Source of the DNA: Circinella umbellata
Lineage: Eukaryota > Mucoromycota > Mucoromycetes > Mucorales > Lichtheimiaceae
Reading direction: 5' to 3'
DNA length: 64,000 bases
NCBI GenBank assembly: GCA_025093555.1
Contig: JAIWNF010000007.1
Location: 558,001-622,000 of the forward strand
The notes beneath the pieces are model-generated. The model was given only the letters and a program-made list of their open reading frames with translations. It searched no databases and was not told the DNA's origin. The position numbers were made by a program, and so were the translations under genes. This document shows positions 34,207 to 46,524 of this stretch, piece after piece. How positions within the stretch are numbered: the first letter of the stretch is position 1; each line of letters starts with the position of its first letter.

Positions 34207-34545
34207 GTGTGGTTTTTTTTTTGCACATATTTTTTTCAAGTGTTTTTTGTACCTATTTTTCAACTTTTGTATATTTTTATCAAGAAATCCCAACATGACA
34301 TGTCTTTTACGTGCTTTTATAACAGTATTGTGAAGCAAAGTATTACACTTCGTATGAACATGGAGGGAGAATACAAATGGGACACGGATATTGGCTGGCA
34401 ACTTGAACAATGTTTCAGAGGAAAGATCAATGGTGCCATCAGCATTACTAAAAGGTACCTTGGTGCTGTTTTATGCACCAATGACGCTCGTGGAAACCCA
34501 TTTAGACCATGCAGTAATGGGGAGCTCATTATGAACCAAATCTAA
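34207..34545 (+). CDS. Short ORF with possible WRKY/GCM-like zinc-finger fragment
   Basis: The frame ends with GEYKWDTDIGWQLEQCFRG, then ISITKRYLGAVLCTNDARG and NPFRPC before the stop. The order C...(K)RYLGxxxC...RPC recalls the WRKY-GCM1/FLYWCH-type zinc fingers found in fungal and animal Mutator-like transposons and related factors. A normal N-terminus is missing: the upstream part of the frame is low-complexity, and the ATG at 34207 is probably not a true start; 34357 (MNMEGEYKW) is a better one. No histidine pair completing a full finger is visible, so it may be a truncated or single exon. Low certainty. Confidence 0.35.
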   Translation: MWFFFCTYFFQVFFVPIFQLLYIFIKKSQHDMSFTCFYNSIVKQSITLRMNMEGEYKWDTDIGWQLEQCFRGKINGAISITKRYLGAVLCTNDARGNPFRPCSNGELIMNQI

Positions 34546-34943
34546 TCAACGAGTGATGATGTACTTCATGTTCATCTACTTTGATCCATGTTAAGTGTGA
34601 AGCCCGCGTTAATTTCACGTTTAAAGGCTCTAATGGTTTGTAGAAGATCTAGTCATATAAGTTTAACATATATACTATTTTTTTTCAATAAATAATGCAT
34701 ACAAATGGAAAAACCACACAATAAAAAGCTGTTTCTTCCTGATTTAGTTAAAAGGAGTGACTACCTTTCCTCTGAAAAATGTGTGGAATTTTTGGAAAAT
34801 CCACACAAAAAAAAACGCACCCGTGTAGGGTAGAAGGACTTCATCTTAATTTTGATATCTTAACCAGAATAAATCGTGTTTCAAAAGACTTATCGTTTTA
34901 TTATTATTGATTGATATTATATACCTATTCTACATACAACACA

Positions 34944-35191
34944 GGGTGGATCAAGTATTCGAAGTCATTTTTCGATGATTATCTCGAAAAAAAATGTTGT
35001 AGTTGTTCGTTGTACTTTCGGTTTAACGCAAAAACACTGACGCAAAGCTACCAAAGCAAAATCGCTGGCGCAAAATCATGAACGCAAATTTGTTTTCTAA
35101 GCAACGCAAAATCTTTTATATGTAACGCAAATTTGTTTCTTATTGACGCAAAAACAGTTCTACTTGGCGCATACAATTTGGAAAAATCCTG
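34944..35191 (-). repeat. Right terminal inverted repeat (248 bp)
   Basis: Exact reverse complement of 27825-28072 by direct comparison, ending CCTG and followed by TA. The same seven TTTGCG motifs appear here as CGCAAA on the + strand. Confidence 0.95.
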
Positions 35192-35544
35192 TATAGGTAT
35201 ATAATAAATTTTAGACAAGCTATAATAGAATCAAGTTATACTTTCTATAAGTGAAGATAATCGTATTCTGAATGAACTGTTATGGAGTAGCGGTTATTTC
35301 AGTTCTATATACCAGCAAATTACTCTTTTCTTAAAAAGTATATTAAAGATATATACCTGAGTTACTTTGATATCTATCCTTTTGTAAATTTAGCATAGTT
35401 CAACTGTGTATATCAAAGTTATTCACCTGATAATAAAAAATCATCGGGAGTTTAAATGTTTAAAATAAAAGAAAAAGTAGACTTTCTCATTTAATTTTTT
35501 CTCTCTTACATATACAACACAAACATATAAACCGTTTGTATACC
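35192..35544. other. Intergenic / promoter between element and ZC3H3-like gene
   Basis: AT-rich sequence with no exon. It is the probable promoter of the following gene, whose start codon lies about 350 bp from the edge of the element. Confidence 0.5.
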
Positions 35545-37534
35545 ATGTCAACGAACGCCGAGCTATTACAACGTATTGCACAATTATCAGGTGCCATTCA
35601 ACAGCATCAAAATAGTCAACCTTCTAATAATATTAATAACAGCAACTATCATCGAGGTAGAGGTTCTCTTATTCAACGTGGCCGTCAATGGACTTCTCGT
35701 GGTCGTGGTGGACCCGTGAATCGTACGTTGAACAATAATGCTACATCGTATTCACATAACAAAAAACTTGTTTTGAACCAATCATCGCCATCAACTGCAT
35801 TTACTCCTAATACTTCACATAATAAAAAGTTAGTTTTGAATCAGCCACCATCGACTACCCTCACTACCAATGCAACATCGACAACACCAACGTCACATAA
35901 TAAAAAGCTTATCTTAAATCAATCTTCGACCTCAATGAGTAATAACAATATAAATAAGAATGCCAGTTACCCAACTTTTAATCCTTCATTTTCATATACC
36001 CAACCTCGTTCAACTACGGGATCTCCTCGATCTAAACCACCTATATCTGAACCTAAACGAGTCTTAATTAATGATGTCTCTTTTCTTGTCAAAGGTAAAA
36101 AATTAATTCGTGAAGACAAGCTAAATGTAAGACCTGCTGCAAAAGCAGCAACAGTAATAGCAGCATCAGCAAAACTTCCAGCAACAGGCTCTCATGTATT
36201 AGTATCAAGACGCCTTATTCATGGGTAATGTAGTAGTCATTGATAGCAAAAAAAAAGGAACTGAGGAGTTGAGTTGGTTGGAGGGGGAAGACAATGACTA
36301 ATAGAAAATTAGTGGGAATTTAAAATATTTAAAATATATAGTCGACGGGATAGGAATGGTAATATGTCAATAGGTCAGGTACCACGTAAAGTGATTAAAA
36401 AAGTAAAACCACAACGAAGCAAACGGGGCAATATGATTTTAGTACGAGAACCTGAAGGATATGTTCGTCAAGGACGATCAGGGAAATCGTTAGTATTGAA
36501 AACAAAGCGAGTAATACGCCGCAGCAATTGTGGCATGTTTACACGTTATGGTAAGTTTAGATTATATTTGTTTCTTTATATAATTATTTGAAGGTTTTAT
36601 TCTTTTCAATTTTTCATATTTTAATAATATTATTATTCTAGGCGTTTGTCCCAAAGGCCCTCGTTGTACATTTTTACATGATCGAAATCATCGTGCCATA
36701 TGTCCTAAATTTATTCAGAATCGTTGTCGTAAATCCGAAACAGATTGTCGTCTTTCTCATACACCCACACCGAATACTATGCCTCATTGTGTACATTTTC
36801 AGCGGGGTAAATGTAATAATACTGACTGTATTTTTATGCATGTTCGTGTACGCCCAGATGCACCTGTATGTCGATCTTTTGCAATGGAAGGATATTGTAC
36901 CAAAGGGTTGGAATGTCGTGAAAAGCATATTCATGTTTGTCCTGAATTCGCAGAAACAGGGAAATGTTCAAATGCTAATTGTCGATTACCACATGTTGCT
37001 CGTCGGACGGCTGCTGAAGCTGAAACAAAGAAATCAATTACAGCTGGTATCGTCCGTCCAGGTAGTTGGGTGAGTACTGCTTATTTCAATGCACAAAAAC
37101 AAGCGAAACGCAAAATGGTTGAGGAAAAGAAACAACAGAAAAAAGGCAATATGGAATGGAAGCATCCGACATTGCAACAGCAAGAGCAATTACAACAAGA
37201 AAAAGTACAGTCATTGGAACAGCAACAACACCAACCCATTAAGAAAACGAGAGAAGAAGAAGAGGAAGAAGGGTTTGTACGGCTCTTTGATGATATCGAC
37301 GATGATGAGAACGGTTGGGCACAATATACTTCTAGGCAAGATGATTCACATGAAGAGTTACGATTTAATGAAGAAGAAAGTGAAGATGAGGAAGTTGAAG
37401 TTGAAGAGGATGAGGATGAAGAAGATTATAGTGATGATAGTGATGATAGTGATGATAGTGGTAGTGACAGTGAAGAGGATTATGAAGAATATGAAATAGC
37501 AGATGAAGATGGGGATACTATTATGGAAAAATAA
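35545..37534 (+). CDS. Five-CCCH zinc-finger protein, ZC3H3/Red5 type
   Basis: Three exons (35545-36224, 36354-36550, 36642-37534) give 589 residues. The N-terminal half has an RGG-like patch (RGRGSLIQRGRQWTSRGRGG) and three copies of a short motif SHNKKL(V/I)LNQ. A conserved strip VLINDVSFLVKGKKLIRED follows. Five consecutive CCCH fingers then run from CGMFTRYGVCPKGPRCTFLH through CPKFIQNRC, CVHFQRGKC, CRSFAMEGYC and CPEFAETGKC...CRLPH. Five tandem fingers after such motifs is the layout of animal ZC3H3 (Smicl) and fission-yeast Red5, which act in polyadenylation, mRNA export and nuclear RNA decay. The C-terminus is strongly acidic (Asp/Glu/Ser-rich, from about residue 500). Intron 2 splits the first finger. 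Confidence 0.9.
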
Positions 37535-38159
37535 ATAATTAAATAATAAAAATGTTATTCTATCACGTCAAAACTTGTTACGAACTCCATCCAATTTTCT
37601 TGAACTCCGATTCGAACAACCACGAAGATGGTAGAGAGATAATTAGCTACATAAATAATGCCGTCCATTGCAATTTTAACCTTATTCAGATTATACGTAG
37701 TAAAACAGATCAGTTGCCAAAAGAAGAACAGCTTCAAGTCAATTATTTATAATTATTGCAATCATTCGAAATTCATGAAACAAATCATAAATATACTATT
37801 TCCAATAATTGTAGACATAATATATCTGCATTGGTTATATCATATCGAATACGTAATGTTTGTCTCCTGTAAACATTTTTTTGACATGTATAAATAAGCA
37901 CGTACGCATTATGTACGTTATTGGTGGTACCAAACAGTAATTTGTGCATCCGAGCCCTCCGAGGGGTATCGAGTTTGCTTTGGTCACACAACCTGCACAA
38001 CTTAAAGCGCGGATTTGCAAAATGTGACATGTCGTCTCTCAACCTTCAGCTTACAATCTATATAGTTATTTAGTATAAATATCTTTGCTTCTCAGCCCCA
38101 CCTCTTTTTTTCTTTTCTTTTTCTTTATTCCTTTTTTTTTTTTTTTACAACAAAAAATC
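37535..38159. other. Intergenic, no gene seen
   Basis: Overlapping short frames occur on both strands (37552-37752, 37785-38042) without recognisable content. About 37,915-38,040 is GC-richer than its surroundings; I compared it with tRNA and 5S rRNA patterns and found no fit. The last 60 bases are a pyrimidine-rich leader. Confidence 0.5.
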
Positions 38160-39861
38160 ATGACTGTTGGTAATAACTTTCCCATTGGCTACTTTTATAT
38201 TATCTCCAACCTTAACGGTTTGGTGATCGATGTTGAGGACCCTGAAAATGCCAAGGTAACTATAGTAACTAATAAAAAAAAGAGTTGAAGATAAAAGAAT
38301 GTGAGACGCGTATTTTGGATATTGGGTTACTATGTATTGCTTTTCAAATATAACTAAAAAAGATTTGTTACTATAAATATTATTAGATTGGTTCCAAGAT
38401 TATTATGAGCCAAAGAAAACCTGAATCGCCTGAACGCGATAGTCAACTTTTCATTCATCAAAACGGTAAGAAAAAAAGAAGGAAACGCACGAGAAAAAGG
38501 ATTACAATAAATAAAAAAAAAATGGGAAAAGAAAAGAGTTATAAAGAGGATGGGATGTGTGTCTTGTGTCTGTGAAAGAAAAACAACAGATGATTGGGCG
38601 TTTTCTTTTCTTCTTTAGATTGTATACGAGAAAATAAAAGATCATAAAATAATTTAGTTTTATTTGTTTTCTATTAATCAATTTAGGGTTCTTGACAAAC
38701 AAACTTACAGGCCATGTTCTGGACATTGACCGAGCTGGCACCTTCATGGGTAATTATTATAAAGGAATAGTTATTCTAGAAATGCAAGAGCTAATAATTT
38801 GTGTTACCATTCTTTTTCCTCTCTTATATTACTATTCCAGCCATCTTTACTGGTGACCAACATCTTTTCTTGGATGGTATGAAAGAAGCAGAAAATGTAA
38901 GCACTTTTTTTCTCTCCTTTCTATTTTTGTTCATGGAAAAGTAATCATGACAGAAAAAAAATCTTTTTTTTTTGCTAACGAGGGATGGAATATTTTATAA
39001 CGTATATAATAGGCTGATGACCAACGTTTTGGTTATGACAAAGAACATGGTTTTATTTATACCCTCAGTGATCCCAACATTGTTTTTGATATCAAGGGCT
39101 CCAAGGATGAAGAACGCGGTCGTGTGATGGTATACAAGCGCAAGGATCTTTCTGAAGCCAAGAACCAATTGTGGACCGTTGAACCAAGCGATCCTCCTCG
39201 TGAACCTGATTCCGATGATTCTTCCGATGAAGAAGATGTTGGTGATAGAATTAGCGCATTCTTTGGTAACTTCTCTGGTTGGGGCCGTCACAAGAATGAA
39301 GCTTTGGACGAACGAGCTTTGGAAAGAGCTGCTGAAAAGGTTGAAAAGAAGAAAAAGAAGAAATCCAAGATGAGGTAATTTATACTTTTTACATCGTTTG
39401 AACTAATAGTAACATTTTCTTTTTTTTTTGGTGGGTCGGTTGTGTGGGTCGGGTATCAATCTTTGATGTGAAAGTTAAATAACTGATTTTACTATATGTA
39501 AATATTAAAATAGTTATAATTTGATGGCTGGTGCTGCTGCCTTTGCCGCCGTTAAGGCATGGGAACACAGACAAGAAGAAAACGGTGAAGAAATGGAGCA
39601 TTCAACAGCTAAGAAGGCTATTGCTGTTTTTGCAGCTGCTGAGGTAAGTTTGTTACACGACATTTTTAAAAGTTAATACCAGATGATTTCTTCTACCTTA
39701 CTAACAACTTTAAACTATATTTACAGATTGCCAAGCTTATTCAAGAACGTGGTGGTGATGATGAAGATGAAGAAGAGGAAAAGAAAGAAAAGAAGAAGGG
39801 ATTAATGGAAAAGATGGCTACTGCAGCTGCTATTAACTACTTTGAAAAGAAATACACTTAA
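38160..39861 (+). CDS. Beta-trefoil (ricin-B-like lectin fold) protein with DUF3759/CipC-like tail
   Basis: Seven exons (38160-38255, 38387-38465, 38687-38749, 38841-38896, 39013-39374, 39514-39643, 39727-39861) give 306 residues. The first ~150 residues show trefoil-type repeats: YFYIISNLNGLVIDVED, LTNKLTGHVLDIDRAG, and FIYTLSDPNIVFDIKG ending QLWTVEP. Each pairs a G-x-V-(I/L/F)-D-(I/V) strand with a Q-x-(L/W) closure, as in QxW carbohydrate-binding lectin folds. A charged linker follows (SDDSSDEEDVGDR, then a Lys-rich run). The end (MAGAAAFAAVKAWEHRQEENG, then KKAIAVFAAAEIAKLIQERG) resembles the helical DUF3759 domain of Aspergillus CipC, a stress-responsive protein. There is no signal peptide, so it is probably cytosolic. 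Function is unknown; glycan or lipid binding is inference. Confidence 0.82.
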
Positions 39862-39971
39862 TTTTTTTTTATTATATTAATATATACCGGGAAATAAAAT
39901 AAAAATCCTTTCTCTTCTGATTTCTGTGCATGAGTGACTTTTTCTCTTTTATTATTTTTCTTACCATAAAT

Positions 39972-41454
39972 ATGTTTAATGCCGGGGTACCAATAAGATT
40001 CTTATCATGTCGTCAGTTTCATACATGTTTAATAAGAAATGCTAGTTCTGACTCAGCATTTCATTATAAATTACGTGGCAAGGTGAGTAAGTGATTTTTG
40101 TTTTGGCAAGTGGTAAAAAAAAATTTAACGATCTTAAGAACAAAACGAAAAAAAAAGTTATAAGACTAACATAGCCAATATGCATAAACATAAAAATAAA
40201 TAGGGTCGGCAGTTTATTGATCTTGTTCGTATTGTAGCTAAAGGTGGTAATGGTGGAGACGGTTGCGTTTCATTTCATCGCGAAAAGTTTTTAGCTAAAG
40301 GTCCGCCCAACGGTGGTAACGGTGGTAGAGGAGGTAACGTAGTTATTCGCGCCTGTGCAGATGAAACCACACTCCGTCATCTTGGGCGTGTATGCTCTGG
40401 TAAACGAGGACAAAGCGGTATGGGTGGTGGTCGTCATGGTACTATGGGAGCAGATTTAGTTGTCAATGTACCTGTCGGTACGGTAGTTCGTGAACGTGCT
40501 ATTCAACCAAAGGAACAAGATGAAGACCAATTTTACAACAAAGAGTCAGAAGATGAAACGTTAGAAGAACGATGGGTATTTTTCCCTCGTGAAGATCAAC
40601 AACGAGATCTACCTGAAGGCAAAGTAAATTTTTTCAAACAAGCACAACGTATGATGACACAAGAAGACAAGTATCTGAATTGGCGTGCGCGTCATGAAGA
40701 TAATTCATTAATTCATGCAGATTTGACTGAACCCGATCAAGAAATTGTTATCTGTCGAGGTGGTGCAGGAGGTTATGGTAATCCCCATTTTCTTACAAAC
40801 GAGAATCGATCACCCAAGTTTGCTACACGTGGACGTAAAGGTGAAACACGCGAATTTGAATTGGAACTTAAAACGATTGCAGATATTGGATTGGTGGGTA
40901 TGCCCAATGCAGGAAAATCAACGTTACTAGGTGCTATTTCTAACGCTCATCCCAAACAAGGCGATTATGCTTTCACAACACTCCATCCATTTGTTGGTAC
41001 AGTCGATTTTGCCGATATGTATCAATTGACGGTAGCAGATATCCCAGGTTTGATTGAAGGTGCTCATCGAAATGTTGGATTGGGTCATGCTTTCTTACGT
41101 CACGTGGAACGTGCCAAAATTTTAGTTTACGTTGTGGATCTCAATGGTGAAAGTCCATGGGAGGACCTGAAAACATTACAAAATGAATTGGAAGCCTATA
41201 GGCCTGGATTAACTAAACAACAATCATTGATTGTTGCAAACAAGGCTGATCAAGTACGTCGTGCCAAAGATAATTTGGAACGATTACAAGCTGAGGTCAC
41301 CAATATTCCCATTGTTACAGTATCTGCTCGTTATGAAAAGAATATACTTAAATTAACATCCACTATGAGAAAAATGGTTGAACAAGTTCGTAAAGAAGAA
41401 GAAGAAGAAGCAAAACGATTGGAGCTTGAAAAGGAAGATGAGGATAATTTATAA
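39972..41454 (+). CDS. mtg2: Mitochondrial Obg-family GTPase
   Basis: Two exons (39972-40082 and 40204-41454) give 453 residues. The N-terminus (MFNAGVPIRFLSCRQFHT) is basic and amphipathic, fitting a mitochondrial presequence. The Obg fold is glycine-rich (AKGGNGGDGCVSFHREKF, GPPNGGNGGRGGNV, GGAGGYGN), with an insertion of about 70 charged residues before the last glycine strip. The G domain has G1 GMPNAGKST, G3 DIPG, G4 NKAD and a G5-like SA. Obg/Mtg2 proteins bind the large ribosomal subunit and act in its late assembly, so mitoribosome biogenesis is the likely role. The C-terminus is acidic and Glu/Lys-rich. The single intron sits at the junction between presequence and Obg domain. Confidence 0.93.
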
Positions 41455-41569
41455 TAATAATAATAAAATTATTGGAAGGGTAGAAGAAAATTGTATATAA
41501 AAACATCATTTTGTAAATATATAATAATAAAAATAGCATTATTTCAACTATATATATTTATATTTTTTT

Positions 41570-42838
41570 TTAATAAGTGGGCCAGCCGTCCTTGTCAAAT
41601 TTTAAATCATTAATAAGAAGGTGAGATGCACCATTATCTTCTGCATCATAACCATGGCGAGCAATAATCTTTTGATCTACATCTTGATGACCCACTGCAA
41701 CATATCGATCATTTCCAGTGTCAAAGATAGTACCAGCATTTTTCGTATCAATGATTGGGTTACCCTCCTTATCCAAATAGGGACCAGTGATTTTTTTGGA
41801 GCGACTTACAACCATCTTGTAAGTACTATCAACGCCCTATTATATTATACGTATTGCAGTAATATTAATAATTGTATGTTTAGTTAGAGGACCATTTTCT
41901 TATTTCTTCGCTACAATAATTCGTCCAAAAGAACATACCACACAGCAATAGTCAATAGACACAAACAAATAATAATAATCATGCTCTTTGTTATAAATAA
42001 TTGATGGTGCCTCAATAGGATTTTCATAGCTGGAACGACGAGCAATTGTCGTAAAATCACCAGTAAGTTGCATTGTTTCAGGATCGACACGAGCAATCTT
42101 CAAACCACGCCAATGAGAACCCCAAGCCAACCAAGGATTACCTTCTTTATCAATAACCAAATTAGGATCAATAGCATTGAAATCATCGGCGGCTGACTTG
42201 AGGATCAAACCGTCATTTCGCCAAGAACCTGTACCGACAGATTCAGCAGAGGCTAAGAAGATAGCACTTGTACCCGAATTAAAAGTACTCAAAGAATAAT
42301 AAAGCCAAACTCTTCCATTATAGTATTCGATATCAGGAGCCCATACATCCATACTACCTAATAAATATCATTGTAAACCCATTACTTTAATACTATTTTT
42401 CATATTATATACTTGTTTTCTTTCTGTTCCTTTTCGTTGTGCTTAGTCTTATAGCTTCGAGTTTTTTTGTTTACCTTGATGCGGAGGAACAGCCTCATCC
42501 CATTCCTTGAGAGGTGAATCAAAAATCTGGCCAGCAAATTCCCACTTTTTACCACCATCCTCACTCTTGATAACTTGGATACCTATCATGCGATTGGAGT
42601 ATGTATAATTAGTAGTTATGGAATGAAATCAACTGGTAATATCAGTGTTGTTCATCTATTGTTTTTATGAATATTAATAATTACCATCGCCTGTGCAGAA
42701 ACCGTAGTACTTTCCATCTTCTTCATAAACGACAGGATCATGACAATAGGTGTATCCAGTCATATTCCAGAATGCACCCACAGCAGATTTTGCAAGAACT
42801 GTAGATACTAATAATAAAGAGGCTTTGTTAAGAATCAT
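41570..42838 (-). CDS. Secreted GH43 endo-1,5-alpha-L-arabinanase
   Basis: Four exons (42838-42685, 42582-42475, 42357-41939, 41836-41570) give 315 residues, the usual size of a single-domain arabinanase. A signal peptide covers about residues 1-22 (MILNKASLLLVSTVLAKSAVGA). The five-bladed propeller catalytic residues are visible: general base Asp in TYCHDPVV, pKa-modulating Asp in FNAIDPNLV, and acid Glu in NPIEAPSI. WAPDIEYYNGRVWLYYS and WLAWGSHWRG are typical of GH43 subfamilies 4-6. The enzyme would cut alpha-1,5-linked arabinan in pectin side chains outside the cell, fitting a saprotrophic lifestyle on plant matter. The final intron follows DYCCV, giving SIDYCCVGVDSTYKM across the junction. 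Intron 1 follows the first blade. The gene is convergent with mtg2, with 115 bp between the stops. Confidence 0.93.
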
Positions 42839-45800
42839 TTTTTTGTGTGAGTACGTATATCAAGAAAATGAGAACGAGAAAACAAAAACAAAAAAAAATG
42901 ACTGTAAGTAATGAATAAATAAATCGCTCTTTATATGCAAATGAAATACACGACTACTACTTATACAACTGCCAGTATTGCCGCGGATGTTTTGGATCGT
43001 TTCTTTCTTTCTTAATTATAGAATAATTAATAATAGTGAATTATGCCGTTTATTTGGTTCTTGAACTTTGACATTTCTTCATCCCCGTTCAATAGCCATG
43101 AGAATTACCCGGAAAGATTCTCAAATAGGAATTTTCTCCGTATGTTCCTGGATTTATACACATAATTATATTTTTCTGCTTTATGGCAAGCATACGTAGG
43201 AAATTTTTGTTGAATTATAGTCCGTTATTATGTAACAACTGTATTTAATAAACTGTGGTACAACAAACTTCAATTGTGTGAAAATTTACTGTATGATTTA
43301 AGTTACGTATCGTTTGACTTTTTGAATTGCTGAGGATTCTTCTTCACAAAATATAACACGCATGTGGTACTATTAGACATTAAAAAAAAGTAACAATCAT
43401 ATTTGAAAAATAGTATAAAATTCTCTGGCATTTTCCATTCTAAAAAAAAAAGCAACTATGTTTTCATAGCAATAAGTATAGAGGACTCAAGTTTTTTTAT
43501 TTTGATTTCTATGTGTCACTTTGTAATTTTCCGTCTTTCGCAAGCTAACCTTTCGTTTCGTGGCAACGGCTATTTTTTTTTTGTCTTTTTGGATATATTC
43601 ACCGAACAAACATCTCTACTAATACACATATAAGCTTGTCAAAATTGTTATATTCTTTTATTCATGTTTGATAAAATGTTATAATGATGGTAATACAAAT
43701 TTTTACATATTTACAAAATATAGGAGCCATTTTACGTTACGTACGTAGTATATCATATAAATAATATTATACATATGATATAAGTTTCTTGCTGCATAAT
43801 TTTCAACTACCTATTAACATTTAACATCTTTAATAATAAAAATAGCCATGAAGTGAAAAAAAGACTATTTAGTAGCTTTGTTGAATCAACAGACAGTGTT
43901 ACATATGATATAATAATGTAATAATTGGATAGTTTTTTTTTTTATTACGAACTGTACAAAAAAAGGAAACGTAGGAACCGGGTAAATACCAGTTTCATCT
44001 TTCCCAGGAGACGTACCAAGAACGTTATGACAGAAAGTTTTTGAGTTTTCGTTGACATAGAGAACAAACAAACTTTAAAAAAAATGCTGAAGAATTAATG
44101 CCTATTTAGGGTACCTATTTTTTTTGCATAATAACGGAGCTTTTTTTTCATTATATTCTCTGATATATAAAAAAAGAAGAACTTTTATACATTTACATAG
44201 ATTCCCTTTCTTCTTTTTTACCATTATATCATTTTATTTTCTTATTAGAAAAAGCAACTACGTATTCATCTCTTTATATTCATAATGTCATCAATAAAAT
44301 CTAATATTTTAGTCACCCAGGCAGCTATTGACAGTAACCTTTACTTTACTTACTGTATTACCTAGTATATAAAATTACATACAGTAAAAGAATTAACTAA
44401 GTACATCATAGTAGCTAATTAAAAATCATCAAAGGTACGTATTATTAAATATAATTCATCAAAATGCTGATTTCAACGCTTCGTCCAAAACTGTAAAACC
44501 GGAAATGTAGTACAGTTGCTAAAGTTCGAATAACTGAAGAAGAGCACTCTAGTAGGTAATAAGAAATTCCGAGTAAAAGACTCAAGGAATAAGGAAAATT
44601 ATATCAACAACTTCTTTACTACAAAGAAAAATAAATAAAAGGGCCGTTTTATAACCAGCAAATTCAACAATAAAAATGAAAGAGAGTGAACTAAGTGTTA
44701 TTTTGTGTGAAAGGAAGAAACTATCCTTTCCATACTAATTATTTGATTATCTAACTTCTTAATTCGAATCTTATTTTAGGTAAAATAACTGAGTCTTGTT
44801 CCAGGTAAAATCGAATCTATATTTCGAGTATAATTAATTTGATGATACTGATGATGATGTAAGATCTAATAGAGAAAAGAAATCCCAAAAAGAGAAGTAA
44901 CAGTATAACTAAAACTCATTCTTGTGTTTCGCACCGGATACATATATTGGGTCTTTTGTTTCAAAACTGGAAACTTGCTATCATTTTCTTCCATATATTG
45001 TGTTCAGGATGATTAGAGCATATTATATATTCCTTGCTTTAATTTGCATCTTTGTCTTATAAAAATAAAACTCAAATATACGTGGTTGCTTTCGCTGATA
45101 CGTAAGATTGTAATTTTCTTTATTAAGGTTGAAGCGGCTACTCTACGAGTGCCAATTTTAGATTTTATTTCAAATAGGTTGATAGATCTTCGCTTGATTT
45201 GGTTGTTTTCTTCGTTCAGAAGAAAGCACTAACCATGTATAGTTTCTTCTTGATAAGCTGGATACCTTTTTTTTTTAACCTTGATAAAAATGCAATTCCT
45301 ACCAACGGTCATGGTAAGTTGCAGAACCAGTACCTATTTTTTGATATTTCAGAAAAAAAAATTGCAAAAGCGTGTATAAACCATATTTTTTTTTGGGGAT
45401 GTATTTTTTAAATAATATTAATCAGGTGGTCATAACAGTTATATGACTCATAAAATGGAAAAGTAAGAAAAAGTAGACCTATAAACATACTGTGGAATCT
45501 ATGAAACAAGTTTTGTATGTTTACTCAATCAAAGTGGCTCCCGAGCTAGTTAAGGGAGGTTTACATATTTGGAACGAATTCGTAAGCAGATATTTATGAG
45601 CGCTTAAGAGAAAAAATATGATAAAGGGGCATTGCCCTTTGACGGCTCTGTCGCCGGGAATCCTTTTAAAGCCCGTTAATAGTAGGTATGATAACAGTAA
45701 GTTTTTAACTTCACTTTTTTTGAAATGTAAATGACCCAAGAAAATAAGCAATATAATACATAGATTTAAAATCTATATCACATAACTTTATTATCATTAT

Positions 45801-46524
45801 TGGCTTGTGACATAGATAAATCAAGAGAACGGAATCATCTTTTATTTTGTGAGTCAAAATTATCTTTGTTAACATAAAAAAATAGGAAGAAAGACGGGTT
45901 TATTTCTTCTTTTCTAATCCGACCATGATTCATTTTATTCTTGCATGGTGGCATGGTAGACTAATTTTCTTTTAGGAAACTGCGCCTCAGGTGACACCAA
46001 CATTTTGAATCATATCACACGAAACGCCTCAAAATTATTCGTGGCCGGCGACAAGGCCGATGGAACATGGTGTAACTCTAACACACAACTTTTTCTTTCA
46101 TATCCCCCTGAATCAAAAAATAAAAAATGAAAAGTTCTATAATAAACTTTGAATACAATCAGAGTAACAATTGGTAATAACAAGCTTACATCAAAGAGAT
46201 TAAATAATTTGATAAACAATAATACATATAAAACAAGAGTAAGTGCTGCGGCGGTTGGAAGATGATCATAAACTTGGGGTGGGAAAAAAAAATAACTCAC
46301 GCGTTGTCAATCATCTTCCATGTAAATTTACCATTCATTTGATCTATAATTACCTTTTAGTAAAGAGCACTATTTTACTGAATGAGTTTCTTGATTTTAT
46401 TTCTCTTCTGTGCTGCGGCGAAAGAATCATATAAATTGCATATCTTTTTTCTTTTCTCAACTTTTTTTTTTCTAGAGTACAAATTTTGTGCAATTTTTTT
46501 CACGTAGAGTCAAAAATTTATATA
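42839..46524. other. 3.7-kb intergenic, no gene seen
   Basis: AT-rich with scattered short frames (43403-43633, 45044-45411, 45521-45751 on the minus strand, 46010-46300 on the minus strand) that have no recognisable domain. Around 45,600-45,670 GC rises, but no tRNA cloverleaf could be drawn. The TACGTACG motif appears near 43739. The ends are presumably the promoters of the arabinanase and the ABC transporter. Confidence 0.5.

Larger units (their letters stand above)
27825..35191. mobile_element. 7.37-kb terminal-inverted-repeat element (putative novel DNA transposon)
   Basis: The ends CAGGATTTTTCC... and ...GGAAAAATCCTG are perfect inverted repeats for 248 bp, flanked on both sides by TA (27823-27824 and 35192-35193). 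A TA target duplication is known for IS630/Tc1/mariner/pogo elements, but those are usually much shorter and carry a DDE transposase. Here the only long gene is a 10-exon minus-strand gene with a possible PD-(D/E)XK-type core. The interior also holds a subterminal inverted repeat, a 152-bp tandem array, a Ty3-type reverse transcriptase remnant and a short possible zinc-finger ORF. Perfect terminal repeats imply recent movement or gene conversion. I saw no DDE signature, but not every frame could be checked exhaustively. Confidence 0.85.

Noticed and set aside
27825..35191. LTR retrotransposon or Helitron
   Set aside because: The ends are inverted, not direct, repeats. The reverse transcriptase piece is a short frameshifted scrap, and no Rep/helicase motif was seen.
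37915..38040. GC-richer patch considered as tRNA or 5S rRNA
   Set aside because: No acceptor stem, anticodon loop or T-loop consensus could be drawn on either strand, and it does not resemble fungal 5S rRNA.
38502..38747. Antisense open frame across the lectin-fold gene
   Set aside because: It overlaps introns and exons of a well-supported gene and has no recognisable content.
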